Notes: generated by a model from the letters alone, not told the origin. Positions 1 through 10,159 are shown, counted from the first letter of the stretch. The stretch is DNA of 56,436 nucleotides from Syntrophorhabdaceae bacterium (GCA_026415675.1 JAOAGQ010000040.1:1-56436); one strand, 5' to 3'. Made by a program: numbers and translations.

Positions 1-110
1 AAGGCTTCCTATCAATATATAGCTTGCTTTTTGAGCGATATATTGTAAAATTGAAGTATCAAGACCTTATTGGTTGGCCATTCTTAAAAGATATACATAG
101 GGGGTTAAAT

Positions 111-2246
111 ATGGCATCACATAAATGGCGTTTTTTCAGGGTAGGAGGTTTTGACCAGGTTGCAATTGATACGGGGGAAGATATCTTACATTTAGGAGAG
201 TTAGACCAGAAATTATGGGCAGTTCTCAGCTGTCCTGTAAAAGACCTCGAGTTTGACAAAAAAACCCTTGAATACCTCGATACAGATAAGGATGGTCATA
301 TAAGGGTGCCGGAGGTATTGGAGGCGGTAACATGGACAGGGTCACTAATTAAAAAACCCGATGTTCTCGTTAATGAATCAGAAGGTATACCCTTAGATGC
401 CATAAACGATAGTACAGAAGAGGGTAAGATCATTTTCAATTCAGCCCGTCAGATTCTACAGAACCTCGGAAAAGAAAGGGAAGGGATCATAACTGTCGAA
501 GATACAGGCAATGAGGACAGGATATTCTCTCAGACCCGTTTCAACGGGGATGGTATCATACCTGCTCTATCTACCGATGATGAGGACATAAAGGCAGTGA
601 TAAACGATATTATCCTTTGCCTTGGGGCAGAAACAGATAGAAGTGGAAACCCCGGTATCTCAAAAGAAATGTTAGAGAAATTTGTATATGATGCAAAGCT
701 ATACAGCGAGTGGCATGAAGAGCTATTCAAAGATCCCTCTATACTTGTCCTCGGTGGGGCTACAGAAGACGCTTATACGGTCCTTTTAAGGGTGCGTGAC
801 AAGATTGACGATTTTTTTATACGTTGTAACCTTGCAAAATTCGATAGGCGCTCCTCGGAACTACTAAACCCCTCTATGGAGGATTATCAGAGAATTGCCC
901 CTTGTGACCTTTCCTCTTCGAAAGAGGCTTACGCTTCTTTCCCTATAGCGATCGTTGAGCCCGGAAAGCCATTACCCCTTATAGAGGGTCTAAATCCGGC
1001 ATGGGTAGAACCTATAAAAAAATTTAGAGATAGTGTCGTCACACCGATTTTAGGGGAGAAAGAAAGCATAACGATCGATGAATGGGATAAAATAAAGGCA
1101 TTTTTTATTCCATACGAGACATGGATCAATAAAAAACCGGAAACATCTATCGAAAAACTCGGTATTGAGAGGGTCAAAGAGGTACTTAGGGGTAATTACG
1201 GAATGGCTATAGAGGAACTGATCCAAAAGGATAGGTCCTTCGAGACCCAGGCTAATGCCATCGCCTCTGTGGATAAACTCGTTCGTTACTGTAAGTATCT
1301 CCATACATTCATAAATAATTTTGTTGCCTTCCGTGACTTCTATAGCCTTAAAAAGAAGGCGATATTCCAGGCTGGTACCTTATATCTCGACGGACGGAGT
1401 TGTGAGCTCTGCATAAAGGTAGATGATATAGCGAGTCACGCAACCCTTTCGAATTTGAGTAATGTCTATCTTGTCTACTGTAATTGCGTCCGAAGAGGGG
1501 GCACCGATAAAATGACGATTGTGGCTGCCTTTACGGCAGGGGATTCGGACCAGCTTATGGTGGGCAGAAACGGCGTCTTCTACGACAGAGGGGGACAGGA
1601 CTGGGATGCAACGGTGGTGAGGATCCTCGAGCATCCGATAAGTATCAGGCAGGCCTTCTGGTCCCCTTACAAACAGGCAAGCAAAATGATAAGCGAACAG
1701 TTGATGAAGATTGCCGCAGCCCGTTCAAAGGCTTCATCGGAGAGGCTTGCTGTTCAGGCAATGCAGGCAGGGACCCAGGCGGCGACGGGAAAACCAAAGG
1801 AGGCAGAAAAGGCCTTCGATGCGGGAAAATTTGCAGGCATATTTGCCGCCATAGGCCTTGCAATTGGTTTTATCGGCTCTGCGATCACCTCCATTTTGAC
1901 AGGATTACTTAGACTCGCATGGTGGCAGTTGCCCCTTTTGTTCATCTTTATAATTTTAGCGATTTCTGGCCCATCCATGTTCATAGCATGGATTAAACTG
2001 AGGAGACGGAACCTCGGCCCCATACTCGATGCAAACGGCTGGGCGGTAAATACGAGGGCAAAGATAAATATAAAATTCGGGACTTCCTTAACGGGAATTG
2101 CAAAAATACCGGAGGGCTCAGAAAGGCTCCTTAAGGATCCGTATGCCGATAAGAAAACACCTTGGGGGCTATATTTGCTTATAGCCCTTATCATCATAGC
2201 AGTTTTGATACTATGGAAGGTAGGTGTTCTTTCTAAACTTTTTTAA
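111..2246 (+). CDS. Large membrane protein with one EF-hand
   Basis: Predicted 711-residue protein of unknown function. An in-frame start exists at 24, but the ATG at 111 has a purine-rich GGGGG Shine-Dalgarno just upstream and is preferred. Residues 57-68 form a canonical EF-hand calcium loop (D57, D59, D61, G62, I64, E68). The middle 500 residues are soluble and charged. Three hydrophobic segments lie near the C-terminus (about 571-595, 605-630 and 687-705) and would anchor it in the inner membrane. There is no N-terminal signal peptide, so the EF-hand domain is probably cytoplasmic. I do not recognise a family with a defined role. The gene is convergent with the alkaline phosphatase downstream and has no operon partner in the window. 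Confidence 0.75.
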   Translation: MASHKWRFFRVGGFDQVAIDTGEDILHLGELDQKLWAVLSCPVKDLEFDKKTLEYLDTDKDGHIRVPEVLEAVTWTGSLIKKPDVLVNESEGIPLDAINDSTEEGKIIFNSARQILQNLGKEREGIITVEDTGNEDRIFSQTRFNGDGIIPALSTDDEDIKAVINDIILCLGAETDRSGNPGISKEMLEKFVYDAKLYSEWHEELFKDPSILVLGGATEDAYTVLLRVRDKIDDFFIRCNLAKFDRRSSELLNPSMEDYQRIAPCDLSSSKEAYASFPIAIVEPGKPLPLIEGLNPAWVEPIKKFRDSVVTPILGEKESITIDEWDKIKAFFIPYETWINKKPETSIEKLGIERVKEVLRGNYGMAIEELIQKDRSFETQANAIASVDKLVRYCKYLHTFINNFVAFRDFYSLKKKAIFQAGTLYLDGRSCELCIKVDDIASHATLSNLSNVYLVYCNCVRRGGTDKMTIVAAFTAGDSDQLMVGRNGVFYDRGGQDWDATVVRILEHPISIRQAFWSPYKQASKMISEQLMKIAAARSKASSERLAVQAMQAGTQAATGKPKEAEKAFDAGKFAGIFAAIGLAIGFIGSAITSILTGLLRLAWWQLPLLFIFIILAISGPSMFIAWIKLRRRNLGPILDANGWAVNTRAKINIKFGTSLTGIAKIPEGSERLLKDPYADKKTPWGLYLLIALIIIAVLILWKVGVLSKLF

Positions 2247-2262
2247 GGGACATAAATCCATC

Positions 2263-2297
2263 GGTTAGAGAGTGGACACTAAAAAAACCGTCTAACC
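2263..2297. other. Weak inverted repeat between convergent genes
   Basis: GGTTAGA at 2263-2269 can pair with TCTAACC at 2291-2297 around a 21-base A-rich loop, between the convergent EF-hand and alkaline phosphatase genes. A terminator role is possible, but the loop is long and no terminal U-run follows on either strand. Confidence 0.25.
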
Positions 2298-2314
2298 TGG
2301 CATCAATCATACTT

Positions 2315-3865
2315 CTATGCGTAGTGAAGTTCCAAGTGTCTTTTCCACTCAGCAAGGCCTACGGGTTTTATATAAGAGAAGGCCTCTCCTGCTTTCATCT
2401 TTGGATTTTGATACCTTATCCCAAAGTAATGGCACATTATTTTAAATAATTCGGTGTTATCGATATGCGGTGGAATTTTTATGGATAAAGGTTTAACCGA
2501 ATAAAGAATGACTATTTGGTCTTCTGCTGTATGGTTAGTGCTTGTAAAACCAATGTTTCCCCTTCTTACAACCTCCGGTGTCTTTGGCCTGTCACCGTCT
2601 CCTTCATAGACGCTTTTCAGGAGTATTCTACCCATGGTTGCCTCGGGCTCATAGACAAAATCATTTATGATATATTTTTTGGGCTCTGTAAATTGTTTAT
2701 AGATCTCTTCCGCCTCTTCAAATGTGATCGATTGTTGGGTATACCCCTCAAAAATCTCCTTTAATGCTTTCACATCTTTTCCTTTAAATTGATTGATCAT
2801 GTATTCAAAGGATGCCTTATTGTCATATTTAAACAGGGCCTTTGTGGCATCATTATACTCAGGCCCTGTTCCATTTATCCCATAACCGCCATTACCATGG
2901 TCTGAAGCCACAATTAAAAGTACCTGTGGATTATATTTAATAAACTCTATTATGACTGCCAACGTGTTATCCATTTCATAACTGTCCATCATGGCACCAT
3001 AGGCGTCATTGGCATGGTTGGCATGATCAATCCTCCCTGCCTCTACCTGTAGAATAAAACCCTTTGGGTTTCTCGACAGTCTGTCAAGAGCAACAGAGGT
3101 CATCTCAGGTAAAGTTGGCTGAAGACTGCCGAGTCTCTTATCATTGATTCTATCTACAAAATAGCTGAGATGGGAAGAATTAAACACCCCTAACAGAGGG
3201 GTATTGTCTGATTTGGTCCTAAGCAGTTCCTCTCTATTCTTCGATACTTCGTATCCTTTGTTTCTAAATTTGTTATAAAGGTCTTGCTTGTCCTTTCTCT
3301 TTTCTCCATCAAAAAATCTATCTCCTCCCCCTAAGGCCACCATCAATCCCGAATTTAATAGCTCCCCAGCAATGTCCTCTTCAGCATCCCTATTTACATT
3401 GTGACTATACCATGCCGCAGGGGTGGCGTGGGTTAATCGCGTTGTAGTTACTACCCCACAGGCAATACCCTTTTCTCTTGCAAGTTCAAATATTGTTGTT
3501 AATCTTCTTCCATCTGGTAGGGATGAGAGCATTCTGTTCGCAGTTTTAGAACCCGTTGCCCAGGCAACAGATGCTGGCGCCGAGTCTGTAACCACCGAAC
3601 TCAAAGATGAGGTATTCTGCAACAAGATGCGGGTCCTTAAACCCCCGAGCAACTCATATATATGACTCTTCTCTTTGAATCTTTTCAGCTTAAATTCATG
3701 CGTTGCCTTCATAACGCCTAAAGGCCAGCCATCACCGACAAGAAAGATAATGCCCTTTGCTTTTCTTTGGGGAGAGGAAAATAATTTTGCCATAGCTTCT
3801 TCAGCAGGGGCAACCAAGGCCAAGAAACTCGCCATAGAAACCTTTAAAAAGTCTCTCCTTTCCAT
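2315..3865 (-). CDS. Tat-exported alkaline phosphatase
   Basis: 516-residue metal-dependent phosphomonoesterase of the PhoA superfamily, predicted periplasmic. The N-terminus has a twin-arginine signal (RRDFLK at 3-8 followed by a hydrophobic stretch), so it would be exported folded. Catalytic hallmarks are visible: the metal-binding G-D-G at 44-46, the D-S-A nucleophile motif at 94-96 (Ser95, matching Ser102 of E. coli PhoA), a V-E-A-G-R-I-D-H-A segment, S-D-H-G, and a C-terminal N-H-T-A-E-D metal ligand motif. The start has an AGGAGG Shine-Dalgarno. It stands alone between a convergent gene and a tRNA. I see no convincing Pho box, so phosphate regulation cannot be claimed. Length is normal for the family. 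Confidence 0.9.
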   Translation of the reverse strand: MERRDFLKVSMASFLALVAPAEEAMAKLFSSPQRKAKGIIFLVGDGWPLGVMKATHEFKLKRFKEKSHIYELLGGLRTRILLQNTSSLSSVVTDSAPASVAWATGSKTANRMLSSLPDGRRLTTIFELAREKGIACGVVTTTRLTHATPAAWYSHNVNRDAEEDIAGELLNSGLMVALGGGDRFFDGEKRKDKQDLYNKFRNKGYEVSKNREELLRTKSDNTPLLGVFNSSHLSYFVDRINDKRLGSLQPTLPEMTSVALDRLSRNPKGFILQVEAGRIDHANHANDAYGAMMDSYEMDNTLAVIIEFIKYNPQVLLIVASDHGNGGYGINGTGPEYNDATKALFKYDNKASFEYMINQFKGKDVKALKEIFEGYTQQSITFEEAEEIYKQFTEPKKYIINDFVYEPEATMGRILLKSVYEGDGDRPKTPEVVRRGNIGFTSTNHTAEDQIVILYSVKPLSIKIPPHIDNTELFKIMCHYFGIRYQNPKMKAGEAFSYIKPVGLAEWKRHLELHYA

Positions 3866-4252
3866 AACATTATCCTCCTATAGTTTTTCTTATATTACCA
3901 ATGAATTGTTAAACAAAAATTAATGACCCGTTAATTTTTCATTAATTTTAATAAATCTTTGGAATAGTCAGGCCGAGACGGTACAATAATTTTCGACCCT
4001 GCCTTAAGTGTTTTTTCTGCAAAATATGAAGAGGTGAAGGATTATGAATCAACAAAACATGGGGAAAAAAGCTTACAGGATTCTATGGTAGATTAGGTTC
4101 AATCAGGACTTAAATAACAGAAACCCTGATGAAAGTCTACTATGAAATATTACCTTAAGATTTAGGATGCAATATGAGGGGTCAACCACTGAAAAAATGG
4201 AGGGGGTTGTCTAAAAAGACTTGACTAGCTTTTAACAAAATAACGCATATAC
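3866..4252. other. Gene-free AT-rich stretch
   Basis: No convincing gene. The AT-rich left end presumably holds the leftward promoter of the alkaline phosphatase gene, but no clear -35/-10 pair is seen. A 15-codon ORF near 4044 has a GAGGTG Shine-Dalgarno but no recognisable product. No strong hairpin or repeat was found. Confidence 0.5.
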
Positions 4253-4346
4253 TGGCGGAGAGAGAGGGATTTGAACCCTCGGTACGCGTTTTAGCACGTA
4301 CACACGATTTCCAGTCGTGCTCCTTCGGCCTCTCGGACATCTCTCC
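4253..4346 (-). tRNA. tRNA-Ser(GGA)
   Basis: Leftward tRNA with acceptor stem GGAGAGA/UCUCUCC, a class II long variable arm, anticodon stem CACGA/UCGUG around loop CUGGAAA (anticodon GGA, reading UCC and UCU serine codons) and a GGTTCAAATCC T-arm. Discriminator is G, and the 3' CCA is encoded at 4253-4255. The gene lies 49 bases downstream of purA on the same strand. Confidence 0.95.
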
Positions 4347-4357
4347 CTTTCATCTGA

Positions 4358-4386
4358 TTTATACCATACCTCCTGTATCCTTACAA
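4358..4386 (-). promoter_or_regulatory. Promoter for tRNA-Ser
   Basis: On the minus strand TTGTAA (4386-4381) and TATAAA (4363-4358) are separated by exactly 17 bases. The expected transcription start is about 5 bases before the tRNA 5' end, so the tRNA can be transcribed independently of purA. Confidence 0.55.
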
Positions 4387-4395
4387 GGCAATTCC

Positions 4396-5721
<1,326 letters not shown>

Positions 5722-5811
5722 TTACAACCCTATTTTTAATATACCTGCCTTATAAAATCAAGGGTTATCTGCCCTGCCTTTTATGGGTTCCCCGCCGATT
5801 TTATTGTTTCT

Positions 5812-6711
5812 CTATTCCCCCTGTATAGATACCTCCCCTGCCCTCCCCTCAACAAAACCATAAACAATATTGCCCCCCTTAATAGAATCGCCCTTTTTTA
5901 GTTCTTCTGCTATATCGATCAGTCTTAAGAACCTGTATTTTCTCGCTATTGCTTCTTCTATGAACATTACCAAAAGGCCTGCCCATTTTTTCCCTTCAAG
6001 TTCCGCATGGATGGTAATGATGTTGAGGCCATCGGTCAGGGAATTAAGCAACTTCCGGCACAGGGAAGCATTATCAAAACCTGCAAGACCCACTATTTCA
6101 TCGAGGGTCGGAAGGGTGGTGGGTATCTCCAGTATGGAAAAGGGCCTTCCCCCGAGGATAGGGTAAAAAGGGGATACACCCCTTGTATTACTCGTATAGA
6201 CAAGACCCCTCTCTTCAAAAAATTCAAGGGCATGTCCGTTTATCATCCATCCCGGGGCGGCAAAGGAGAGGGGTTTCTCTCCCAGTAGTGATTCATATAT
6301 ATCAAAGGCTTTTATTAATTCCTCCCTCGTCCTCTTTTTTCCCATAAATTTAATATGGTCATGCCAATACACATGGTTTAGACCGTGGATGCCTATCTCA
6401 TGGCCCCTCTCTTTAATATCCCTTATGATATGATCATTCTTCATCGCAATCTTAGGACCCGGAAGTAATGTGCCATAGAGGAGGGTCTTTATCCCATAGG
6501 TACCTATTACACCGACCCTCCCTGCCTTTTTTAAAAACCCTTTTCTTGTAAAGACCCTTTTCCCCGTCCAGCCCGTATCGTCCCTGCCCATCGGTATGAA
6601 AAAACTCCCCTTTACCCTATGGGTTTCTAAAACTTGAAGGAGTCTCGGTACACCTTCCCTCATGCCTTTATAGGTGTCTACGTCCACCTTGATCCCTATT
6701 ATCTTTTCCAT
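5812..6711 (-). CDS. arnD: ArnD-like polysaccharide deacetylase
   Basis: 299-residue NodB-fold deacetylase, closest in appearance to ArnD, which removes the formyl group from 4-deoxy-4-formamido-L-arabinose-phosphoundecaprenol during lipid A modification and polymyxin resistance. The N-terminal G-I-K-V-D-V-D-T metal site, the MGRDDTG segment, the G-H-E-I-G-I-H-G-L-N-H motif and the AAPGW motif support the fold. The start at 6711 has an AAGGAGAAG Shine-Dalgarno. A longer frame begins at 6921 but would overlap the divergent hcp gene and adds an unlikely hydrophobic leader. No other arn genes are here, so substrate assignment rests on family resemblance only. Confidence 0.75.
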   Translation of the reverse strand: MEKIIGIKVDVDTYKGMREGVPRLLQVLETHRVKGSFFIPMGRDDTGWTGKRVFTRKGFLKKAGRVGVIGTYGIKTLLYGTLLPGPKIAMKNDHIIRDIKERGHEIGIHGLNHVYWHDHIKFMGKKRTREELIKAFDIYESLLGEKPLSFAAPGWMINGHALEFFEERGLVYTSNTRGVSPFYPILGGRPFSILEIPTTLPTLDEIVGLAGFDNASLCRKLLNSLTDGLNIITIHAELEGKKWAGLLVMFIEEAIARKYRFLRLIDIAEELKKGDSIKGGNIVYGFVEGRAGEVSIQGE

Positions 6712-6738
6712 CTTCTCCTTCCTGTGATCAAACACTAT

Positions 6739-6752
6739 TTGATTTAAGTCAA
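6739..6752. promoter_or_regulatory. CRP/FNR-type operator upstream of hcp
   Basis: TTGATTTAAGTCAA matches TTGA-N6-TCAA, the form recognised by FNR/DNR/HcpR-family regulators (one arm base departs from perfect symmetry). Its centre (6745.5) is about 41.5 bases before the transcription start predicted from the -10 element at 6775-6780. That is the class II activator position, which suggests activation of hcp under nitrosative or anaerobic conditions. Confidence 0.55.
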
Positions 6753-6774
6753 TGTGAGCCTCCTTAATCGATTG

Positions 6775-6780
6775 TATATT
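6775..6780 (+). promoter_or_regulatory. hcp -10 element
   Basis: TATATT with no good -35 hexamer, as expected for an activator-dependent promoter. It is positioned so that the palindrome at 6739-6752 would overlap the -35 region. Confidence 0.45.
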
Positions 6781-6828
6781 AACACCATATGGAATACATA
6801 AAAAATAAAAAAAGAAAAGGAGGTTTTT

Positions 6829-8436
6829 ATGTTCTGCAATCAGTGTGAACAGGCGGCAAAGGGTATAGGCTGTGAAAAGGTGGGTGTATGCGGTAAAGAT
6901 GGGGAGGTATCTGCCCTTCAAGACCTGCTCATATACTCTCTTTTCGAACTATCCTCGTATGCTTATGAGGGAAAAAAAGCAGGGATAGAGGATAAGGAGA
7001 TAGACCATTTTGTCCTTGAGGCGTTATTTTCAACATTAACCAATGTGAATTTTGATCCTGAGAGGTTTATAGCCTACATAAACCGCTCTTATGCACTAAA
7101 GGAAAGACTTAAAGATAAGGTAAAGGGGATTAGCCCCATAAATGAATTTAAGCCTGCCCCAACCCTCGAGGGACTTATAAAACAGGGGGAATCGGTAGGG
7201 CTCAAATCTTATCCTGCCCAGAACGAAGATATCCTCTCTTTAAAACATATTCTCCTTTTCGGCGTAAAGGGTGTTGCCGCATACGCATACCATGCAAAAG
7301 TCCTCGGTAAGGAAGACAATAGCATCTATACTTTCATATATGAGGCCCTCTCTGCCATCCCGAAGGCGGACATCGGTTTGAATGAGATGTTATCCCTTGT
7401 CCTTAAATGTGGAGAGATCAACTTAAAAACAATGGAGATCCTTGACGAAGCGAATACAGGCACATACGGCCATCCTGTCCCCACAAAGGTTCCTTTAGGT
7501 GCAAAAAAGGGGAAGGGGATCCTCGTATCGGGCCATGACTTGAAGGATCTCGAAGAACTCCTAAAACAGACGGAAAATAAAGGCATATACGTGTATACCC
7601 ACGGAGAGATGCTCCCTGCCCACGGCTATCCTGCACTAAAAAAATACCCCCATTTCTACGGCCACTATGGTACGGCCTGGCAGAACCAGCATAAAGAATT
7701 TGCCCAGTTCCCAGGGGCGATCCTTATGACCACAAACTGCCTCCAGAGACCCCTTGACTCGTACAAAGAACAGATATTCACAACAGGCACCGTGGGATGG
7801 CCTGGGGTAAAGCACATCGCCGGGTATGATTTCTCCCCTGTCATCGAAAAGGCCCTTGCCCTGCCCGGTTTTCCCGAGGATACAAACGGAAGATCCGTAA
7901 TGGTAGGTTTTGCAAGAAATACGGTCATGGGGGTTGCCGGAACTGTAATCGAGGCGGTAAAAAACAAAAACATCAGACACTTCTTTCTTGTTGCAGGCTG
8001 TGACGGGGCCAAGCCTGGAAGAAACTACTACACGGAATTCGTCGAAAAGGTACCAAAGGACTCGATCGTTTTAACCCTCGCATGCGGTAAGTTCCGCTTC
8101 TTCGACAAAGACTTAGGAGACATAGGGGGTATACCGAGACTCCTCGATATTGGACAGTGTAATGACGCATACTCTGCGATACAGATAGCCGTTGCCCTCT
8201 CAAAGGCGTTCAATGTTGGGGTGAATGAGCTACCCCTTTCTTTAATCCTCTCATGGTATGAGCAGAAAGCCGTTTCCATACTCTTAACCCTGCTTTATCT
8301 CGGTATAAAGAATATAAGACTCGGTCCATCACTGCCTGCTTTTGTGACTCCAAATGTACTCGATGTCCTTGTTAAAAACTTTGATATAAAACCCATTTCA
8401 ACCCCTGATGAGGATTTGAAAGCGATTCTTGGATAA
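6829..8436 (+). CDS. hcp: Hybrid cluster protein (hydroxylamine/NO reductase)
   Basis: 535-residue prismane-type protein, normal length. Hcp reduces NO or hydroxylamine and protects anaerobes against nitrosative stress. The N-terminal cluster ligands C3, C6, C15 and C21 show the C-x2-C-x8-C-x5-C spacing of the class found in strict anaerobes ([4Fe-4S] type). C-terminal hybrid-cluster ligand regions are visible (G-T-Y-G-H-P, T-N-C-L-Q-R-P, A-G-C-D-G-A, A-C-G-K-F-R). An AAAGGAGG Shine-Dalgarno precedes the ATG. A ferredoxin-type gene follows 89 bases downstream, beyond a large hairpin, and is presumably the electron-transfer partner. Confidence 0.96.
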   Translation: MFCNQCEQAAKGIGCEKVGVCGKDGEVSALQDLLIYSLFELSSYAYEGKKAGIEDKEIDHFVLEALFSTLTNVNFDPERFIAYINRSYALKERLKDKVKGISPINEFKPAPTLEGLIKQGESVGLKSYPAQNEDILSLKHILLFGVKGVAAYAYHAKVLGKEDNSIYTFIYEALSAIPKADIGLNEMLSLVLKCGEINLKTMEILDEANTGTYGHPVPTKVPLGAKKGKGILVSGHDLKDLEELLKQTENKGIYVYTHGEMLPAHGYPALKKYPHFYGHYGTAWQNQHKEFAQFPGAILMTTNCLQRPLDSYKEQIFTTGTVGWPGVKHIAGYDFSPVIEKALALPGFPEDTNGRSVMVGFARNTVMGVAGTVIEAVKNKNIRHFFLVAGCDGAKPGRNYYTEFVEKVPKDSIVLTLACGKFRFFDKDLGDIGGIPRLLDIGQCNDAYSAIQIAVALSKAFNVGVNELPLSLILSWYEQKAVSILLTLLYLGIKNIRLGPSLPAFVTPNVLDVLVKNFDIKPISTPDEDLKAILG

Positions 8437-8447
8437 AAACATACTAC

Positions 8448-8509
8448 ATCCGTCGCCGGCCGGTACCCAACCCCATCCCCACCCATTACCCTTACGGCCG
8501 GCGACGGAT
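8448..8509. repeat. 15-bp hairpin with C-rich loop between hcp and its partner
   Basis: ATCCGTCGCCGGCCG (8448-8462) is followed after 32 bases by its perfect reverse complement at 8495-8509. The loop is C-rich on the plus strand. The minus strand of the loop has at least four runs of three or more G with short spacers, a G-quadruplex pattern. No U-run follows the stem, so it is not a normal terminator. It may set the hcp to ferredoxin mRNA ratio or stability. Confidence 0.7.
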
Positions 8510-8525
8510 TAAAAAGGAGTGAAAG

Positions 8526-9281
8526 ATGAAAGTAAAAAGGAAGATCATAGAGATCGATGAACAAAAATGTAACGGATGTGGTCTATGCGCCTCTGCCTGT
8601 GCAGAAGGGGCGATCAATATAATAAACGGTAAGGCAAAACTGATTTCGGAGAGCTACTGTGATGGTCTTGCCGCATGTCTCGGGGAATGTCCTGAGGGGG
8701 CTTTACGAATAGTAGAAAAAGAGGCTGAACCCTTCGATATGGATGCGGTGGAAAGGCATTTAAAGGTTAAATCGGAAAAAGGGGATCGAAAGCCCGAACT
8801 CACAGATGTCCTTCCCTGCGGTTGTCCCTCAACCCATATCCAGATATTTTCTTCTCCCTCCGGAGAGGCAAATATACCTTCCCATTTTGAGGGTGGCGCT
8901 AAATCCGAACTCACCCACTGGCCCATACAGATAAGACTCGTTCCCCCAAACGCACCTTTTTTGAAAAATAGCCATCTCCTCGTGGTCGCCGATTGTACCC
9001 CTGTAGCATACCCCAATCTCCATAACGATTTCCTAAAGGGTAAGGTTTTACTCATGGGATGCCCCAAGTTTGACGATGTTGAAGAATATGTGGAGAAGTT
9101 CAGGGCGATATTCTCTCGGGGAGATATAAAAGGGGTTACGGTTTTGATAATGGAGGTGCCCTGCTGTTCAAAGCTCCCCAATATAGTACGCTCCGGTATG
9201 GTAAAGGCAGGGGTAGAGATACCGGTTGAGCTTGTTACAATCGGGGTTAAAGGTGATATTAAAAAAAGGGAGACGATATAA
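8526..9281 (+). CDS. Ferredoxin-domain protein linked to hcp
   Basis: 251 residues. The N-terminal 65 residues form a two-cluster ferredoxin domain: C-N-G-C-G-L-C-A-S-A-C and a second cysteine set C-D-G-L-A-A-C-L-G-E-C-P. The remainder contains further cysteines in P-C-G-C-P, a V-A-D-C-T-P segment, G-C-P-K-F-D and P-C-C-S-K, similar to 4Fe-4S proteins encoded next to hcp in many anaerobes. It probably delivers electrons to Hcp. The start at 8526 has AAAAAGGAG upstream. The gene is followed by a strong bidirectional terminator. Confidence 0.85.
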   Translation: MKVKRKIIEIDEQKCNGCGLCASACAEGAINIINGKAKLISESYCDGLAACLGECPEGALRIVEKEAEPFDMDAVERHLKVKSEKGDRKPELTDVLPCGCPSTHIQIFSSPSGEANIPSHFEGGAKSELTHWPIQIRLVPPNAPFLKNSHLLVVADCTPVAYPNLHNDFLKGKVLLMGCPKFDDVEEYVEKFRAIFSRGDIKGVTVLIMEVPCCSKLPNIVRSGMVKAGVEIPVELVTIGVKGDIKKRETI

Positions 9282-9286
9282 AAGAA

Positions 9287-9314
9287 AACCCCGCAAGGAT
9301 GGGAATGCGGGGTT
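9287..9314. terminator. Bidirectional intrinsic terminator
   Basis: Stem AACCCCGCA (9287-9295) with TGCGGGGTT (9306-9314), 10-base loop, T-run on the plus side and A-run on the other. It lies between the convergent ferredoxin gene and the 9341-9796 gene and can serve both. Confidence 0.85.
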
Positions 9315-9340
9315 TTTATGATAAATTGATTTTTAAAGCC

Positions 9341-9796
9341 TTACTTTTTTGTGCCCTTTGAAGGTACCTTACCGGCTATCTTCTTCACCTCGGCCCCATC
9401 TTTCGTGTACCGGACAGAGACCGTATCGCCAATAGATATGTCTTCTGTCTTTGTATAGCCTATAAATTTGGCATCTTTCACATCAAATGTCACATCCCCC
9501 CTTTCTCCTGGGGTACCTATGTTACTCGTTACCGTTAGGGTCTTTGTTTTGTCATTTACGCTGTAAACCTTTCCAACAAAGACTCCTTTCGGTTTTGCCG
9601 GGGCTTTTGGTTTCTCCGGGGTCGCTTTCTGCTCTGCCTTTGCCTCCGGTTTATCCGTCTTTACCGGAGCCTTCTCGGGGGCTGAAGGGGCCTTTTTCTC
9701 TTCAGGCTTGCCTTCCGGTTTACCCTGGGTAAACCCGTTTGAAACAAGAACAATACCGATCAAAAGCATAAGTATTACAACTGATACCTTCTTCAT
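9341..9796 (-). CDS. Secreted protein with Pro/Lys/Ala-rich linker
   Basis: About 151 residues from the ATG at 9796, chosen for its GGAGG Shine-Dalgarno. A signal peptide (KK then a hydrophobic core ending near G-F-T-Q) is followed by a 50-residue low-complexity linker rich in P, K, E and A, then a small beta-rich C-terminal domain of about 75 residues (G-K-V-Y-S-V-N-D... G-D-T-V-S-V-R-Y) like the small OB-type or DUF5666-like domains of periplasmic proteins. Function unknown. Probably periplasmic or surface-attached, with the linker spanning the cell wall. Confidence 0.7.
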   Translation of the reverse strand: MKKVSVVILMLLIGIVLVSNGFTQGKPEGKPEEKKAPSAPEKAPVKTDKPEAKAEQKATPEKPKAPAKPKGVFVGKVYSVNDKTKTLTVTSNIGTPGERGDVTFDVKDAKFIGYTKTEDISIGDTVSVRYTKDGAEVKKIAGKVPSKGTKK

Positions 9797-9877
9797 AACC
9801 CTGTACCTCCTTGTCCATGCAGTTTTGTATACTATTTTTCTAATTCCTGATGAAAGATAAGTCAAGTTTATATTTCA

Positions 9878-10159
9878 CTATTCCTTAAAAAAAATATGCT
9901 CCGGCAACATCTTGAGATGGGCATTTTCTAATTCCGATAAAACCTCCCTCAACGAATTCGCCACATTCATCAAAGAATCTCCGAGGGCCTTAAAAGAAAC
10001 GGAGAGCTCCTTCAGATTCGATTTTGCAGATCTCGTATGCTCTTCTATCCTCCTCTCCCGCTCTTTAAACTCTTCTATGATCTCTTTAAATTTTACCATC
10101 TCTTCCTCTGTAAGCCTCTTTGCCTTTATGAGATCATCAACGGTTTTAATGCTATCCAC
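9878..10159 (-). CDS. Small coiled-coil protein
   Basis: About 93 residues from a GTG at 10159 that follows an AAAAGGGGAGA Shine-Dalgarno. A longer frame starts at 10243 but has no ribosome-binding site. The sequence is almost entirely charged heptad-like helix (E-E-E-M-V-K-F-K-E-I-I-E-E-F) with no cysteines or membrane segment, so a dimeric coiled coil is likely. No family recognised. It is upstream of the secreted protein on the same strand with an 81-base gap. Confidence 0.55.
   Translation of the reverse strand: MDSIKTVDDLIKAKRLTEEEMVKFKEIIEEFKERERRIEEHTRSAKSNLKELSVSFKALGDSLMNVANSLREVLSELENAHLKMLPEHIFFKE

Noticed and set aside
4044-4091. 15-codon ORF in the gene-free stretch
   Set aside because: Has a Shine-Dalgarno-like sequence but no family, repeat or context support.
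6712-6921. Upstream extension of arnD to 6921
   Set aside because: It would overlap the start of divergent hcp and its promoter; the start at 6711 has a proper Shine-Dalgarno.
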